Shown here: positions 1 to 6,777 of the stretch, in pieces
How the letters are laid out: each line of letters starts with the position of its first letter
How positions within the stretch are numbered: the stretch's first letter is position 1
Assembly: GCF_916858655.1 (NCBI RefSeq)
Contig: NZ_CAKASL010000001.1
Coordinates: forward strand, 496,001 to 560,000
Origin: Aeromicrobium sp. Leaf350
Lineage (GTDB): Bacteria; Actinomycetota; Actinomycetes; Propionibacteriales; Nocardioidaceae
Reading direction: 5' to 3'
DNA length: 64,000 nt
The notes under the pieces: generated by a model
The model's database searches: none
Seen by the model: only the letters and a program-made list of their open reading frames with translations
What the model was told of the DNA's origin: nothing
Program-made: the position numbers and the translations under genes

Positions 1-504
1 CAGGGCGCCGACGAGGGCGTCCTTGCGCAGCGCCGGCATCACCTTGCGGGCCCCGCGGCGGGTCAGGTGACGGTGGTGCGGCACGCCGCGCGAGCGGCCC
101 GAGAGCCGCGCCATCGAGTCGTAGAGCAGGACGCCGGACCCGGCGTAGAAGCGCTCCCACACGCGGTGGGTCAGCGGATAGAGGAAGGGCACCGGCTTGA
201 CCAGGTGCGGAGCGAGCTTCTCGATCAGCAGGCTGCGCTCGGCGAGCGCCTCGGCCACGAGCCGGAAGTCGAGCATCTCGAGGTAGCGCAGGCCGCCGTG
301 GATGAGCTTGCTGGAGCGGCTCGACGTGCCGGAGGCGAAGTCGCGGGCCTCGACCAGGCCGACGGAGAGTCCTCGGGTCGCGGCGTCGAGCGCGGCACCC
401 GCACCGACGACCCCGCCGCCGATCACGAGCACGTCGAGGTGCTGGGCCCCCATCGCCTCGAGCGAGCTGTCGCGCTGGGACGGGGACAGGGCCACGGAAC
501 GCAT
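1..504 (-). CDS. glpD: glycerol-3-phosphate dehydrogenase, N-terminal part (gene continues past left edge)
   Basis: Aerobic glycerol-3-phosphate dehydrogenase oxidises sn-glycerol-3-phosphate to dihydroxyacetone phosphate with FAD and passes electrons to the quinone pool at the membrane. Only the first 168 residues are present. They show the Rossmann FAD motif GGGVVGAG at residues 29-36 and the GlpD family signature TSSRSSKLIHGGLRYLE about 30 residues later. The start is ATG at 504, weakly preceded by a GGGGG stretch. The gene follows glpK on the same strand with a 69-bp gap that holds a small hairpin. Glycerol kinase next door makes its substrate, so the pair is a glycerol catabolic unit. 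The call is firm although the C-terminus cannot be examined. Confidence 0.93.
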   Translation of the reverse strand, partial: MRSVALSPSQRDSSLEAMGAQHLDVLVIGGGVVGAGAALDAATRGLSVGLVEARDFASGTSSRSSKLIHGGLRYLEMLDFRLVAEALAERSLLIEKLAPHLVKPVPFLYPLTHRVWERFYAGSGVLLYDSMARLSGRSRGVPHHRHLTRRGARKVMPALRKDALVGAL

Positions 505-553
505 GCCCCCAGTCAATCAGGCGCGCGCCACCCCCACACCCCCACGACCCCGG

Positions 554-573
554 CCCGCGGGGTGCTCCGCGGG
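554..573 (-). terminator. small intercistronic hairpin after glpK
   Basis: CCCGCGG (554-560) and CCGCGGG (567-573) are perfect 7-bp arms with a 6-nt loop, directly after the glpK stop codon. There is no U-tract. It could attenuate read-through into glpD or protect the upstream message; the sequence cannot distinguish these. Confidence 0.4.
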
Positions 574-2097
574 TCAGACCCAGTCGTGGGTGCGCTGGAC
601 GGCCTTGGTCCAGCGGGCGTGGGCCGTGTCCCGCTGCTCGTCGTCCCACCGGGGATCCCAGTGCTTGCTCTCCTGCCAGTTGTCGACGAGCTCCTCGCAG
701 CTCGACCAGAAGCCGACCGCGAGCCCGGCCGCGTAGGCCGCTCCGAGCGCGGTCGTCTCGGTCACGACGGGGCGGCTGACCTCGACGCCGAGGACGTCGG
801 CCTGGATCTGCATGCAGAGGTCGTTGGCCGTCACGCCGCCGTCGACCCGCAGGATCGACAGGTCGAGCCCGGCGTCGACGACCATCGCGTCCACGACGTC
901 CTTGCTCTGGAAGCAGATCGCCTCGAGGGCGGCGCGCGCGATGTGCGCCTTGGTGTTGAACCGCGACAGACCGACGATCACGCCGCGGGCGTCCGGGCGC
1001 CAGTGCGGGGCGAACAGGCCCGAGAACGCAGGGACGAAGCAGACGTCGCCCGTGTCCTCGACGCTCGCGGCGAGCTCCTCGGTCTCGGCGGCGTCGTCGA
1101 TGATGCCCAGCTGGTCGCGCAGCCACTGGATCGCCGACCCCGTGACTGCGATCGACCCCTCGAGCGCGTAGACCGCGGGCTCGTCGCCGAGCTGGTAGGC
1201 GAGCGTCGTGAGGAGGCCGTGGCTGGACCGCACGATCTCGGTGCCGGTGTTCAGCACCAGGAAGTTGCCGGTGCCGTAGGTGTTCTTGAGCTGGCCCGGC
1301 TCGAAGCACGCCTGCCCCACGAGCGCCGCGTGCTGGTCGCCCAGATCACCGGCCAGCCGCACCTCGCCGCCGAACGGGCCGTCGGCGAGCGTCGTGCCGT
1401 ACACCTCCGACGACGACCGGATCTCCGGCAGCATCTGGCGAGGCACGTCGAACACGGCGAGCAGCTCGTCGTCCCAGGCGAGGGACTCCAGGTCCATCAG
1501 CATCGTGCGGCTCGCGTTCGTGACGTCGATCAGGTGCTGACCGCCGGCAGGGCCGCCCGTGAGCCACCACAGCAGCCACGTGTCGATCGTGCCGAACACG
1601 GCGTGGCCCGCCTCGGCGTCGTCGCGCACGCCGTCGACGTTGGCCAGGACCCAGGCGATCTTGCCGCCGGCGAAGTACGCGGCCGGAGGCAGGCCGGAGC
1701 GGTGACGGATGAGGTCGCCGTGCTTCTCGTCGGCCTCCGCCGCGATCGCCGCGGTGCGGGTGTCCTGCCACACGATCGCGTTCGCGTACGGCTCCCCGGT
1801 GCGCCGGTCCCAGATCACGGTGGTCTCGCGCTGGTTCGTGACGCCCACGGCGGCCAGGTCGGCGTGGGTCAGGTCGGCCGACGCCAGCGCCTCCCGGATG
1901 CAGAGCTCGGTGTTGCGCCAGATCTCGGTCGCGTCGTGCTCGACCCACCCGGCGCGCGGCATGATCTGCTCGTGCTCGACCTGGTGGCGGGCCACCTCCG
2001 CGCCGGCGTGGTCGAAGACCATGAACCGCGTGCTGGTCGTGCCTTGGTCGATCGCTCCGACGTACCGTGCTCGATCGGAAGAGGGGGCCTGCGTCAT
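574..2097 (-). CDS. glpK: glycerol kinase
   Basis: ATP-dependent phosphorylation of glycerol to sn-glycerol-3-phosphate in the cytoplasm, the first step of glycerol catabolism. The 507-residue product has the normal length of the FGGY kinase family. The N-terminal nucleotide-fold motif [11 protein letters not shown] lies at residues 14-24. [10 protein letters not shown] carries the Asp expected to act as catalytic base, and [11 protein letters not shown] and the C-terminal [18 protein letters not shown] match the ATP-binding half. I chose ATG at 2097 over an ATG 27 bp upstream because family members begin just before the IDQGTTSTR strand. glpD follows downstream on the same strand. Confidence 0.97.
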   Translation of the reverse strand: MTQAPSSDRARYVGAIDQGTTSTRFMVFDHAGAEVARHQVEHEQIMPRAGWVEHDATEIWRNTELCIREALASADLTHADLAAVGVTNQRETTVIWDRRTGEPYANAIVWQDTRTAAIAAEADEKHGDLIRHRSGLPPAAYFAGGKIAWVLANVDGVRDDAEAGHAVFGTIDTWLLWWLTGGPAGGQHLIDVTNASRTMLMDLESLAWDDELLAVFDVPRQMLPEIRSSSEVYGTTLADGPFGGEVRLAGDLGDQHAALVGQACFEPGQLKNTYGTGNFLVLNTGTEIVRSSHGLLTTLAYQLGDEPAVYALEGSIAVTGSAIQWLRDQLGIIDDAAETEELAASVEDTGDVCFVPAFSGLFAPHWRPDARGVIVGLSRFNTKAHIARAALEAICFQSKDVVDAMVVDAGLDLSILRVDGGVTANDLCMQIQADVLGVEVSRPVVTETTALGAAYAAGLAVGFWSSCEELVDNWQESKHWDPRWDDEQRDTAHARWTKAVQRTHDWV

Positions 2098-2142
2098 GCA
2101 GGGCAGCCTAGTGACGCAGGCCACCTCCGGGGGCCGCTCGGG

Positions 2143-2991
2143 TCAGGCCAGCGTGCGCAGCGTGTCGACGAGCGGGGTGGTGGGTCGCCCGATGACCTGC
2201 GCGAGGGTGCCGGGTGCCGCGGCGAGGTGACCCTCGGCGATGTGGCCGTCGGTCGCGACGACGAAGTGCACGGTGCCTTCGTCCAGGCCCGCGCCGGACA
2301 GGATCTCGGCGTGCTTGGCCGCGTCGACGTCGAGCACCGACACGTCCTGGCCGATGACCTCGGAGACGGCCGAGGCCAGCTCGGCCTGGGTCCAGGCGAC
2401 GTCGCCGGAGAGCTCGTAGATCTTCTCGGGCGAGTCAGTGGTGACGACGACGGCGGCCGCGGTCGCGAAGTCGTCGCGCGATGCGCTGGCGACGCGACCC
2501 GCTCCGGCGCTCGTGACGACGGCACCGCTCGCGCGCGCCGCGTCGATGCTGGGCGCGTAGTTCTCGTGGTACCAGCCGTTGCGCAGCAGGCTGTAAGCCA
2601 GACCGGAGTCGGCGAGGAGCTGCTCGGTCTCGACGTGCTCGGGGGCGACCAGCAGCGGCGAGCCCTCGGCGTGCAGGACGCTCGTGTAGGCGATGAAGGC
2701 GACGCCGGCGGCCTTCGCGGCCTCGATCACGTTGCCGTGCTGCACGGCGCGCTGGCCGATCTCGTTGCCCGAGACGAGCACGACCTTCTCGACGCCGGCG
2801 AAGGCGGCGGTGAGGGCGGGGACGTCGGTGTAGGTGGCGACGCGGACGTGGACGCCCTGCTCGGCGAGCGACGCGGCCTTCGCCTCGTCGCGGACGACGG
2901 CGACGACCTCGGACGCGGGGACGCGCTCGAGCAGCTGGGCGACGATGCGGCGGCCGAGCTGGCCGGTGGCACCGGTGACGGCGATGGTCAT
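2143..2991 (-). CDS. NAD(P)H-binding reductase of the QorB/NmrA-like SDR family
   Basis: An atypical short-chain dehydrogenase of 282 residues resembling quinone reductase 2 (QorB/YtfG) and NmrA-like proteins. The dinucleotide-binding motif GATGQLG is at residues 7-13, followed by a YTSVLHA stretch and the LRNGWYHENY segment common in this family. Such enzymes reduce quinones or sense NADP; the substrate here is unknown. Start ATG 2991 is preceded closely by GGAG (an upstream in-frame ATG adds 12 unlikely residues). It is transcribed divergently from an HxlR-type repressor with a palindromic operator between them, the usual layout of electrophile- or quinone-responsive reductase/regulator pairs, so regulation by that neighbour is likely (inference). 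Confidence 0.85.
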   Translation of the reverse strand: MTIAVTGATGQLGRRIVAQLLERVPASEVVAVVRDEAKAASLAEQGVHVRVATYTDVPALTAAFAGVEKVVLVSGNEIGQRAVQHGNVIEAAKAAGVAFIAYTSVLHAEGSPLLVAPEHVETEQLLADSGLAYSLLRNGWYHENYAPSIDAARASGAVVTSAGAGRVASASRDDFATAAAVVVTTDSPEKIYELSGDVAWTQAELASAVSEVIGQDVSVLDVDAAKHAEILSGAGLDEGTVHFVVATDGHIAEGHLAAAPGTLAQVIGRPTTPLVDTLRTLA

Positions 2992-3016
2992 GGGATCTCC
3001 TCGGAAGACGGGGTAG

Positions 3017-3037
3017 GTACTAACCAAACGTTAGCAC
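3017..3037. promoter_or_regulatory. candidate HxlR operator between reductase and regulator genes
   Basis: GTACTAAC and GTTAGCAC form an inverted repeat with 5-nt spacing (7 of 8 positions pair; the inner CTAAC/GTTAG is perfect). A further half-site GTTAGCA lies at 3064-3070. It sits in the 97-bp divergent region and is AT-richer than its surroundings, as expected for a dimeric winged-helix repressor site. Confidence 0.55.
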
Positions 3038-3088
3038 TTACTTCTCGAAAGCACTATCCCTGGGTTAGCATTGAGGCAGGAGGTTCCC

Positions 3089-3427
3089 ATGAGTGCACCG
3101 GACTACGACGTGTTCGCGACGCAGTGCCCGTCCCGCGAGACGCTCGAGGTCGTGACGAGCCGGTGGGGCACGCTGACCCTCGCGGCCCTGCACGAGGGCG
3201 AACGGCTCCGGTTCGGCGAGCTGCGCCGCCGCATCGACGGCATCAGCGACAAGATGCTCTCGCAGACGCTCAAGCAGCTCGAGGCGCGCGGGCTCGTCAC
3301 GCGCACGGCACAGGACTCCTCGGCCGCCCACGTCGACTACGCCCTGACCGCCGAGGGGCGAACCGTGGCCACCGCCGTCATCGCCCTGGTGCAGTCGGTC
3401 TACCGCGTCCAGCCCGCCCTGGGGTGA
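3089..3427 (+). CDS. HxlR-family winged-helix transcriptional regulator
   Basis: A 112-residue single-domain MarR/HxlR-type regulator. The segment from CPSRETLEVVTSRWGTLTLAAL through RFGELRRRIDGISDKMLSQTLKQLEARGLV to DYALTAEG is the standard HxlR helix-turn-helix plus wing. A Cys sits at residue 12, the position used for redox or electrophile sensing in YodB-like members. Start ATG 3089 is supported by AGGAGG 5 nt upstream; an in-frame TTG at 3071 lies before that site and is unlikely. It probably represses itself and the divergent reductase at 2143-2991. Confidence 0.9.
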   Translation: MSAPDYDVFATQCPSRETLEVVTSRWGTLTLAALHEGERLRFGELRRRIDGISDKMLSQTLKQLEARGLVTRTAQDSSAAHVDYALTAEGRTVATAVIALVQSVYRVQPALG

Positions 3428-3839
3428 CCCCGCTGGGGTGGGCGGTCGATCCTCCACCCTCCGGACCGATCCCCAGGGATGGGCGGTGGATCCTCCACCG
3501 TATGAGCGCTCAAACGGTGGCTGCCTCACCGCTCCCCCGGGTCCACGTGCGTTCCGGTGGTAGATCCACCTCGCACCACGGGGTGCCGTCGGTCCCGGAC
3601 GGCGGGACCCCGGGCTGCTGGTCAACAGCTAAGAACTCATGGAACACGAGCGGACGGCCGGGGGCCCTCAACCGACCACCGCGCTCGGTAGGCGGTGGAT
3701 CCGCCACCTTCCGGACCGACCCCCGGGGGTGGGCGGTGGATCCTCCACCGTATGAGCGCTCAGACGGTGGCTGACTCACCGCCCTGGGTGGAAGACTCAC
3801 CGCCCGCCCGCCCGCCCGCCCCCGCCCGCCCGGGGCGGG
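3428..3839. repeat. non-coding block with palindromes and a 92-bp direct repeat
   Basis: This 412-bp gap lies between two convergent genes. A 92-bp unit at 3441-3532 recurs at 3691-3782, exactly 250 bp later, with about 8 differences (roughly 91% identity). Each copy holds GGTGGATCCTCCACC (a hairpin with a 3-nt loop) and the palindrome TGAGCGCTCA. A further relative, GGTGGTAGATCCACC, lies at 3555-3569. No credible gene is seen; long open frames across it read mostly repeat-encoded low-complexity peptide. The right end (about 3801-3837) is a degenerate run of CGCC units. Confidence 0.75.
3801..3837. repeat. imperfect CGCC tetranucleotide run
   Basis: Roughly nine CGCC/CCCG units with one interruption, immediately downstream of the stop codon of the Nramp-type gene. 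It can fold with the following GGGGCGGG. It may be a slippage-prone tract; no regulatory role is evident because it lies 3' of both flanking genes. Confidence 0.7.
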
Positions 3840-5123
3840 TCAGAAGACGCCGGTGACGGCCTTGTAGAGCTCGTTCGCGCCGACGGCGAGGAACATCAGC
3901 GCGCAGACGCCGAGCACGACGTTGCCGAACAGGCCGTTGCGCCACTCCCGGGGCACCCGGTCGGTGTTGAGCAGGCCGAGCAGCGTGAGCGCCAGGAACG
4001 GCATGAAGATCGAGCCCAGGACGCCGTAGGCGAGGATGATCGCGACCGGCTCGTCGAGGAACAGCAGCGCCATCGACGGGAACGTCAGCCACAGCACGTA
4101 GCCGCGGTAGTAGGCGCCGCCGGAGTGCATCCGCGGGTCGTCCTTCGCGAGGCCGCGCGACGTGCCGAGGTAGTCGGCGAACATCAGCGAGACGCCGTGC
4201 CACACGCCGAGCAGCGACGAGAACGACGACGCCCAGAAGCCGAACAGGAAGAGCTTGCCGAAGAACTCGCCGTAGCGGTCGTCGAGCACGTCCGAGAGTC
4301 CGATCAGCGCCTTGTCGCCCGAGCCCACCGCGATGTTGCTGCTGTACAGCAGCTCCGCGCCCACGATCAGCATCGCGACCACGAAGATGCCGGTCATGAC
4401 GTACGCCATCGAGTTGTCGATGCGCATGACCTTCATCCAGCCCGGCGTCGACCAGCCCTTCTCGCGCAGCCAGTAGCCGTAGGCGGCGAGGGTGATCGTG
4501 CCGCCGACCCCGCCCGCCACGGCGAGCGTGTTGACGAGGCCGCCGTCCGGGATCCTCGGCACGAGGCCGCCGACCATGTCGGGCAGGTTCGGCGTGGCCA
4601 GGACGGCGGCACCGACGACCGTCACGAACATGATGCCGACGAACAGCGCCATGAGCTTCTCGACGATCCCGTACCGGCCCAGCCACACCAGGGCGAAGCC
4701 GATGAGGCCCATCGAGATCGCCCAGACCTTGAGGTCGGGCCCCTCGGGGAACAGCGCCACGAGCGGCAGCGCCGAGGACGACATCGCCGTCGCGCCGTAG
4801 ACGATGCCCCAGATCACGATGTACGGCCCGAAGTACCAGCCGGTCCAGCGCCCGAGCGTCTGCCAACCCTGGAAGATCGTGCGGCCCGTCGCGAGCGAGA
4901 ACCGGCCCGCACCCTCGACCAGGGCGATCTTGAACAGCGTGCCGAGGACGACCGCCCACAGCAGCGCGTAGCCGAACTTCGAGCCGGCCGTGAGGGTCGC
5001 GACGAGGTCACCGGCGCCGACGCCCGTGCCGGCCACCACGAGCCCCGGACCGACGAGTCTCCACCGGGGCTTGACCTCGTCGGTGCTCGTTGCCGTGCCG
5101 TTGTCCCCGTCTCGCTGGCTCAT
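3840..5123 (-). CDS. Nramp-family transporter with non-canonical metal-site motifs
   Basis: A 427-residue integral membrane protein with about 11 hydrophobic segments and the Nramp fold signature at its N-terminus (PRWRLVGPGLVVAGTGVGAGDLVATL, residues about 19-44). Canonical Nramp metal importers carry DPGN in TM1 and MPH in TM6. Here TM1 reads GTGVGAGD and the TM6 region reads TITLAAYGYW, so the usual Asp, Asn and Met ligands are missing. It therefore belongs to the Nramp-related clade whose substrate differs from Mn2+/Fe2+ (Mg2+ or another solute; inference). The start is ATG 5123, 6 nt after a TACGGT -10 hexamer, so the mRNA is probably leaderless. It is divergent from an FAD oxidoreductase with 58 bp between. 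Confidence 0.85.
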   Translation of the reverse strand: MSQRDGDNGTATSTDEVKPRWRLVGPGLVVAGTGVGAGDLVATLTAGSKFGYALLWAVVLGTLFKIALVEGAGRFSLATGRTIFQGWQTLGRWTGWYFGPYIVIWGIVYGATAMSSSALPLVALFPEGPDLKVWAISMGLIGFALVWLGRYGIVEKLMALFVGIMFVTVVGAAVLATPNLPDMVGGLVPRIPDGGLVNTLAVAGGVGGTITLAAYGYWLREKGWSTPGWMKVMRIDNSMAYVMTGIFVVAMLIVGAELLYSSNIAVGSGDKALIGLSDVLDDRYGEFFGKLFLFGFWASSFSSLLGVWHGVSLMFADYLGTSRGLAKDDPRMHSGGAYYRGYVLWLTFPSMALLFLDEPVAIILAYGVLGSIFMPFLALTLLGLLNTDRVPREWRNGLFGNVVLGVCALMFLAVGANELYKAVTGVF

Positions 5124-5129
5124 CGATCC

Positions 5130-5135
5130 ACCGTA
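5130..5135 (-). promoter_or_regulatory. -10 TACGGT, leaderless start of the Nramp-type gene
   Basis: TACGGT is followed by 6 nt and then the ATG at 5123, so transcription should begin at or next to the start codon. No Shine-Dalgarno sequence is present. Confidence 0.6.
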
Positions 5136-5169
5136 GGCGAGGGTGCTCGGGGTCACATCTCGGCCCCGA

Positions 5170-5175
5170 TAGCGT
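5170..5175 (+). promoter_or_regulatory. -10 TAGCGT, leaderless start of the FAD oxidoreductase
   Basis: TAGCGT, 6 nt, then ATG at 5182, with no ribosome-binding site. It shares the 58-bp divergent region with the promoter of the Nramp-type gene. Confidence 0.6.
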
Positions 5176-5181
5176 GGCCGC

Positions 5182-6729
5182 ATGACCCAGCACCGCGACG
5201 TCGTGATCGTGGGCGGTGGGCACAACGCCCTCGTCGCCGCGACCCTGCTGGCCCGGACCGGGCTGTCCGTGACCGTGCTCGAGCGGCTCGAGCACGTGGG
5301 TGGCGCGGCCGTCAGCGCCCAGGCGTTCCCCGAGCACGACGCGCGGCTCTCGCGCTACTCCTACCTCGTCAGCCTCTTCCCCGACCGCCTCGTCGCCGAG
5401 CTCGGACTGCGGCTGGAGCTCAGGACCCGCGACGTCGCCTCCTACACGCCGTACCGGCGCGCCGACGGCACGGCCGACGGACTGCTCATCGCGGACGGCC
5501 CCGTCGAGACCGATGCGTCGTTCGAGCGCCTCGTCGGCGGGTCCGAGGACCTCAGCGCCTGGACCTGCTTCTACGGCGACGTCGACTGGTTCGCCGACGT
5601 CGTGGAACCGACCCTGCTCGGTCCGCTGCCCCGGGCGAGCGAGCTGCGGGAGCGCATCGACCCGGTGACCTGGGACGACCTCGTCGAGCGTCCGCTGGGC
5701 GAGGCGATCGAGCGGAGGTTCTCGAACGACCTCGTGCGCGGCGTCGTGGCCACGGATGCCCTGATCGGCACCTTCGCCTCGCTCCACGACCCGTCCCTCG
5801 TGCAGAACCGCTGCTTCGTCTACCACCTGATCGGCAACGGCACGGGCGAGTGGCGCGTGCCCGTCGGCGGCATGGGCGCCGTCACGAGCGAGCTCGAGCG
5901 GGTCGCCCGCGAGGCCGGTGCCGAGATCGTCACCGGCACCACGGTCGACGCCGTCGAGCCTGACGACGACGGCGTGACGGTGCGCGCCGGCGACCGCACG
6001 TGGCGGGCCGCGCACGTGCTCTCCGGAGTGGCCCCCGCGGTGCTCGGCGACCTCGTCGGCACCCCGACCCCCACCCGGCCCGAGGGCGCCCAGCTGAAGG
6101 TCAACCTGCTGCTCTCCCGCCTTCCCCGCCTCGCGAGCGGTATCGATCCTGCCGTGGCCTTCGCCGGGACCCTGCACCTCGGCGAGGCCTTCAGCGAGCT
6201 CGAGGCGGCCCACGCCGAGGCCGCGTCCGGGCGCCTGCCGACCCGGGCCGCGGGCGAGGTCTACTGCCACACGTTGAGCGACCGCAGCATCCTCGGCCCT
6301 GAGCTCGCGGCGACCGAGGCCCAGACCCTCACGTACTTCGGCCTGCACACGCCGCCCGCGACGCTGCCCGACGCCGCGGCCGCCGAGGAGGCGTACGCGC
6401 GCGTGCTGGCAGCGCTCGACGAGCACCTCGCCGAGCCCATCGCGCCCCTCGTGCTGGGCGCCGAGGTGAAGACCCCGAATGACATCGAGGACGCCCTCGC
6501 GATGCCCGGCGGGCACATCTTCCACGGCGACCTGGCCTGGCCCTGGCTCGACGACGACGAACCTGCCGACACCGCCGCGCAGCGCTGGGGCGTGGCCACG
6601 GCGCACCCGCGCGTGCTGGTGTGCGGCAGCGGGGCCCGTCGCGGAGGTGCCGTCAGCGGGCTGGGCGGGCACGGAGCCGCCGCCGCGCTGCTGGAGCACC
6701 TCGGGCGCGGAAGTCTCGACCTGTCCTGA
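5182..6729 (+). CDS. FAD-dependent oxidoreductase, PYROXD2/phytoene-desaturase-like
   Basis: A 515-residue flavoprotein with an N-terminal dinucleotide motif (VVIVGGGHNALVAATLLA, residues 7-24) and the GGAAVSAQAFP continuation typical of the phytoene desaturase/PYROXD2 group. A C-terminal FAD-binding end follows (LVCGSGARRGGAVSGLGGHGAA). The GGHIFHGDLAWPW segment near residue 445 is also conserved in that group. The actual substrate is unknown; no carotenoid genes are nearby, so a carotenoid role is not supported. It stands alone, divergent from the transporter and followed by a separately promoted secreted protein. Confidence 0.85.
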   Translation: MTQHRDVVIVGGGHNALVAATLLARTGLSVTVLERLEHVGGAAVSAQAFPEHDARLSRYSYLVSLFPDRLVAELGLRLELRTRDVASYTPYRRADGTADGLLIADGPVETDASFERLVGGSEDLSAWTCFYGDVDWFADVVEPTLLGPLPRASELRERIDPVTWDDLVERPLGEAIERRFSNDLVRGVVATDALIGTFASLHDPSLVQNRCFVYHLIGNGTGEWRVPVGGMGAVTSELERVAREAGAEIVTGTTVDAVEPDDDGVTVRAGDRTWRAAHVLSGVAPAVLGDLVGTPTPTRPEGAQLKVNLLLSRLPRLASGIDPAVAFAGTLHLGEAFSELEAAHAEAASGRLPTRAAGEVYCHTLSDRSILGPELAATEAQTLTYFGLHTPPATLPDAAAAEEAYARVLAALDEHLAEPIAPLVLGAEVKTPNDIEDALAMPGGHIFHGDLAWPWLDDDEPADTAAQRWGVATAHPRVLVCGSGARRGGAVSGLGGHGAAAALLEHLGRGSLDLS

Positions 6730-6765
6730 GTGCGAGACGTGATCGACGAACTGAGGCGGACGCAC

Positions 6766-6771
6766 TAATCT
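6766..6771 (+). promoter_or_regulatory. -10 TAATCT, leaderless start of the secreted dipeptidase-like gene
   Basis: TAATCT followed by 6 nt and ATG at 6778; no ribosome-binding site is seen in between. Confidence 0.6.
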
Positions 6772-6777
6772 GCGGAC

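Noticed and set aside
3065-3625. Minus-strand frames with repeated SYGGGSTAHP peptides over the repeat block
   Set aside because: The repetition comes from the duplicated 92-bp DNA unit; there is no ribosome-binding site and no family.
67-3774. A 1235-codon open frame on the plus strand across the glycerol genes
   Set aside because: It is antisense to glpD, glpK and the reductase, has no domain, and is the usual long open frame opposite a high-GC gene.
5182-6729. Assigning the FAD oxidoreductase as a carotenoid phytoene desaturase (crtI)
   Set aside because: It shares the fold, but no crtB, crtE or other carotenoid genes are nearby and the sequence is closer to the PYROXD2-like group.
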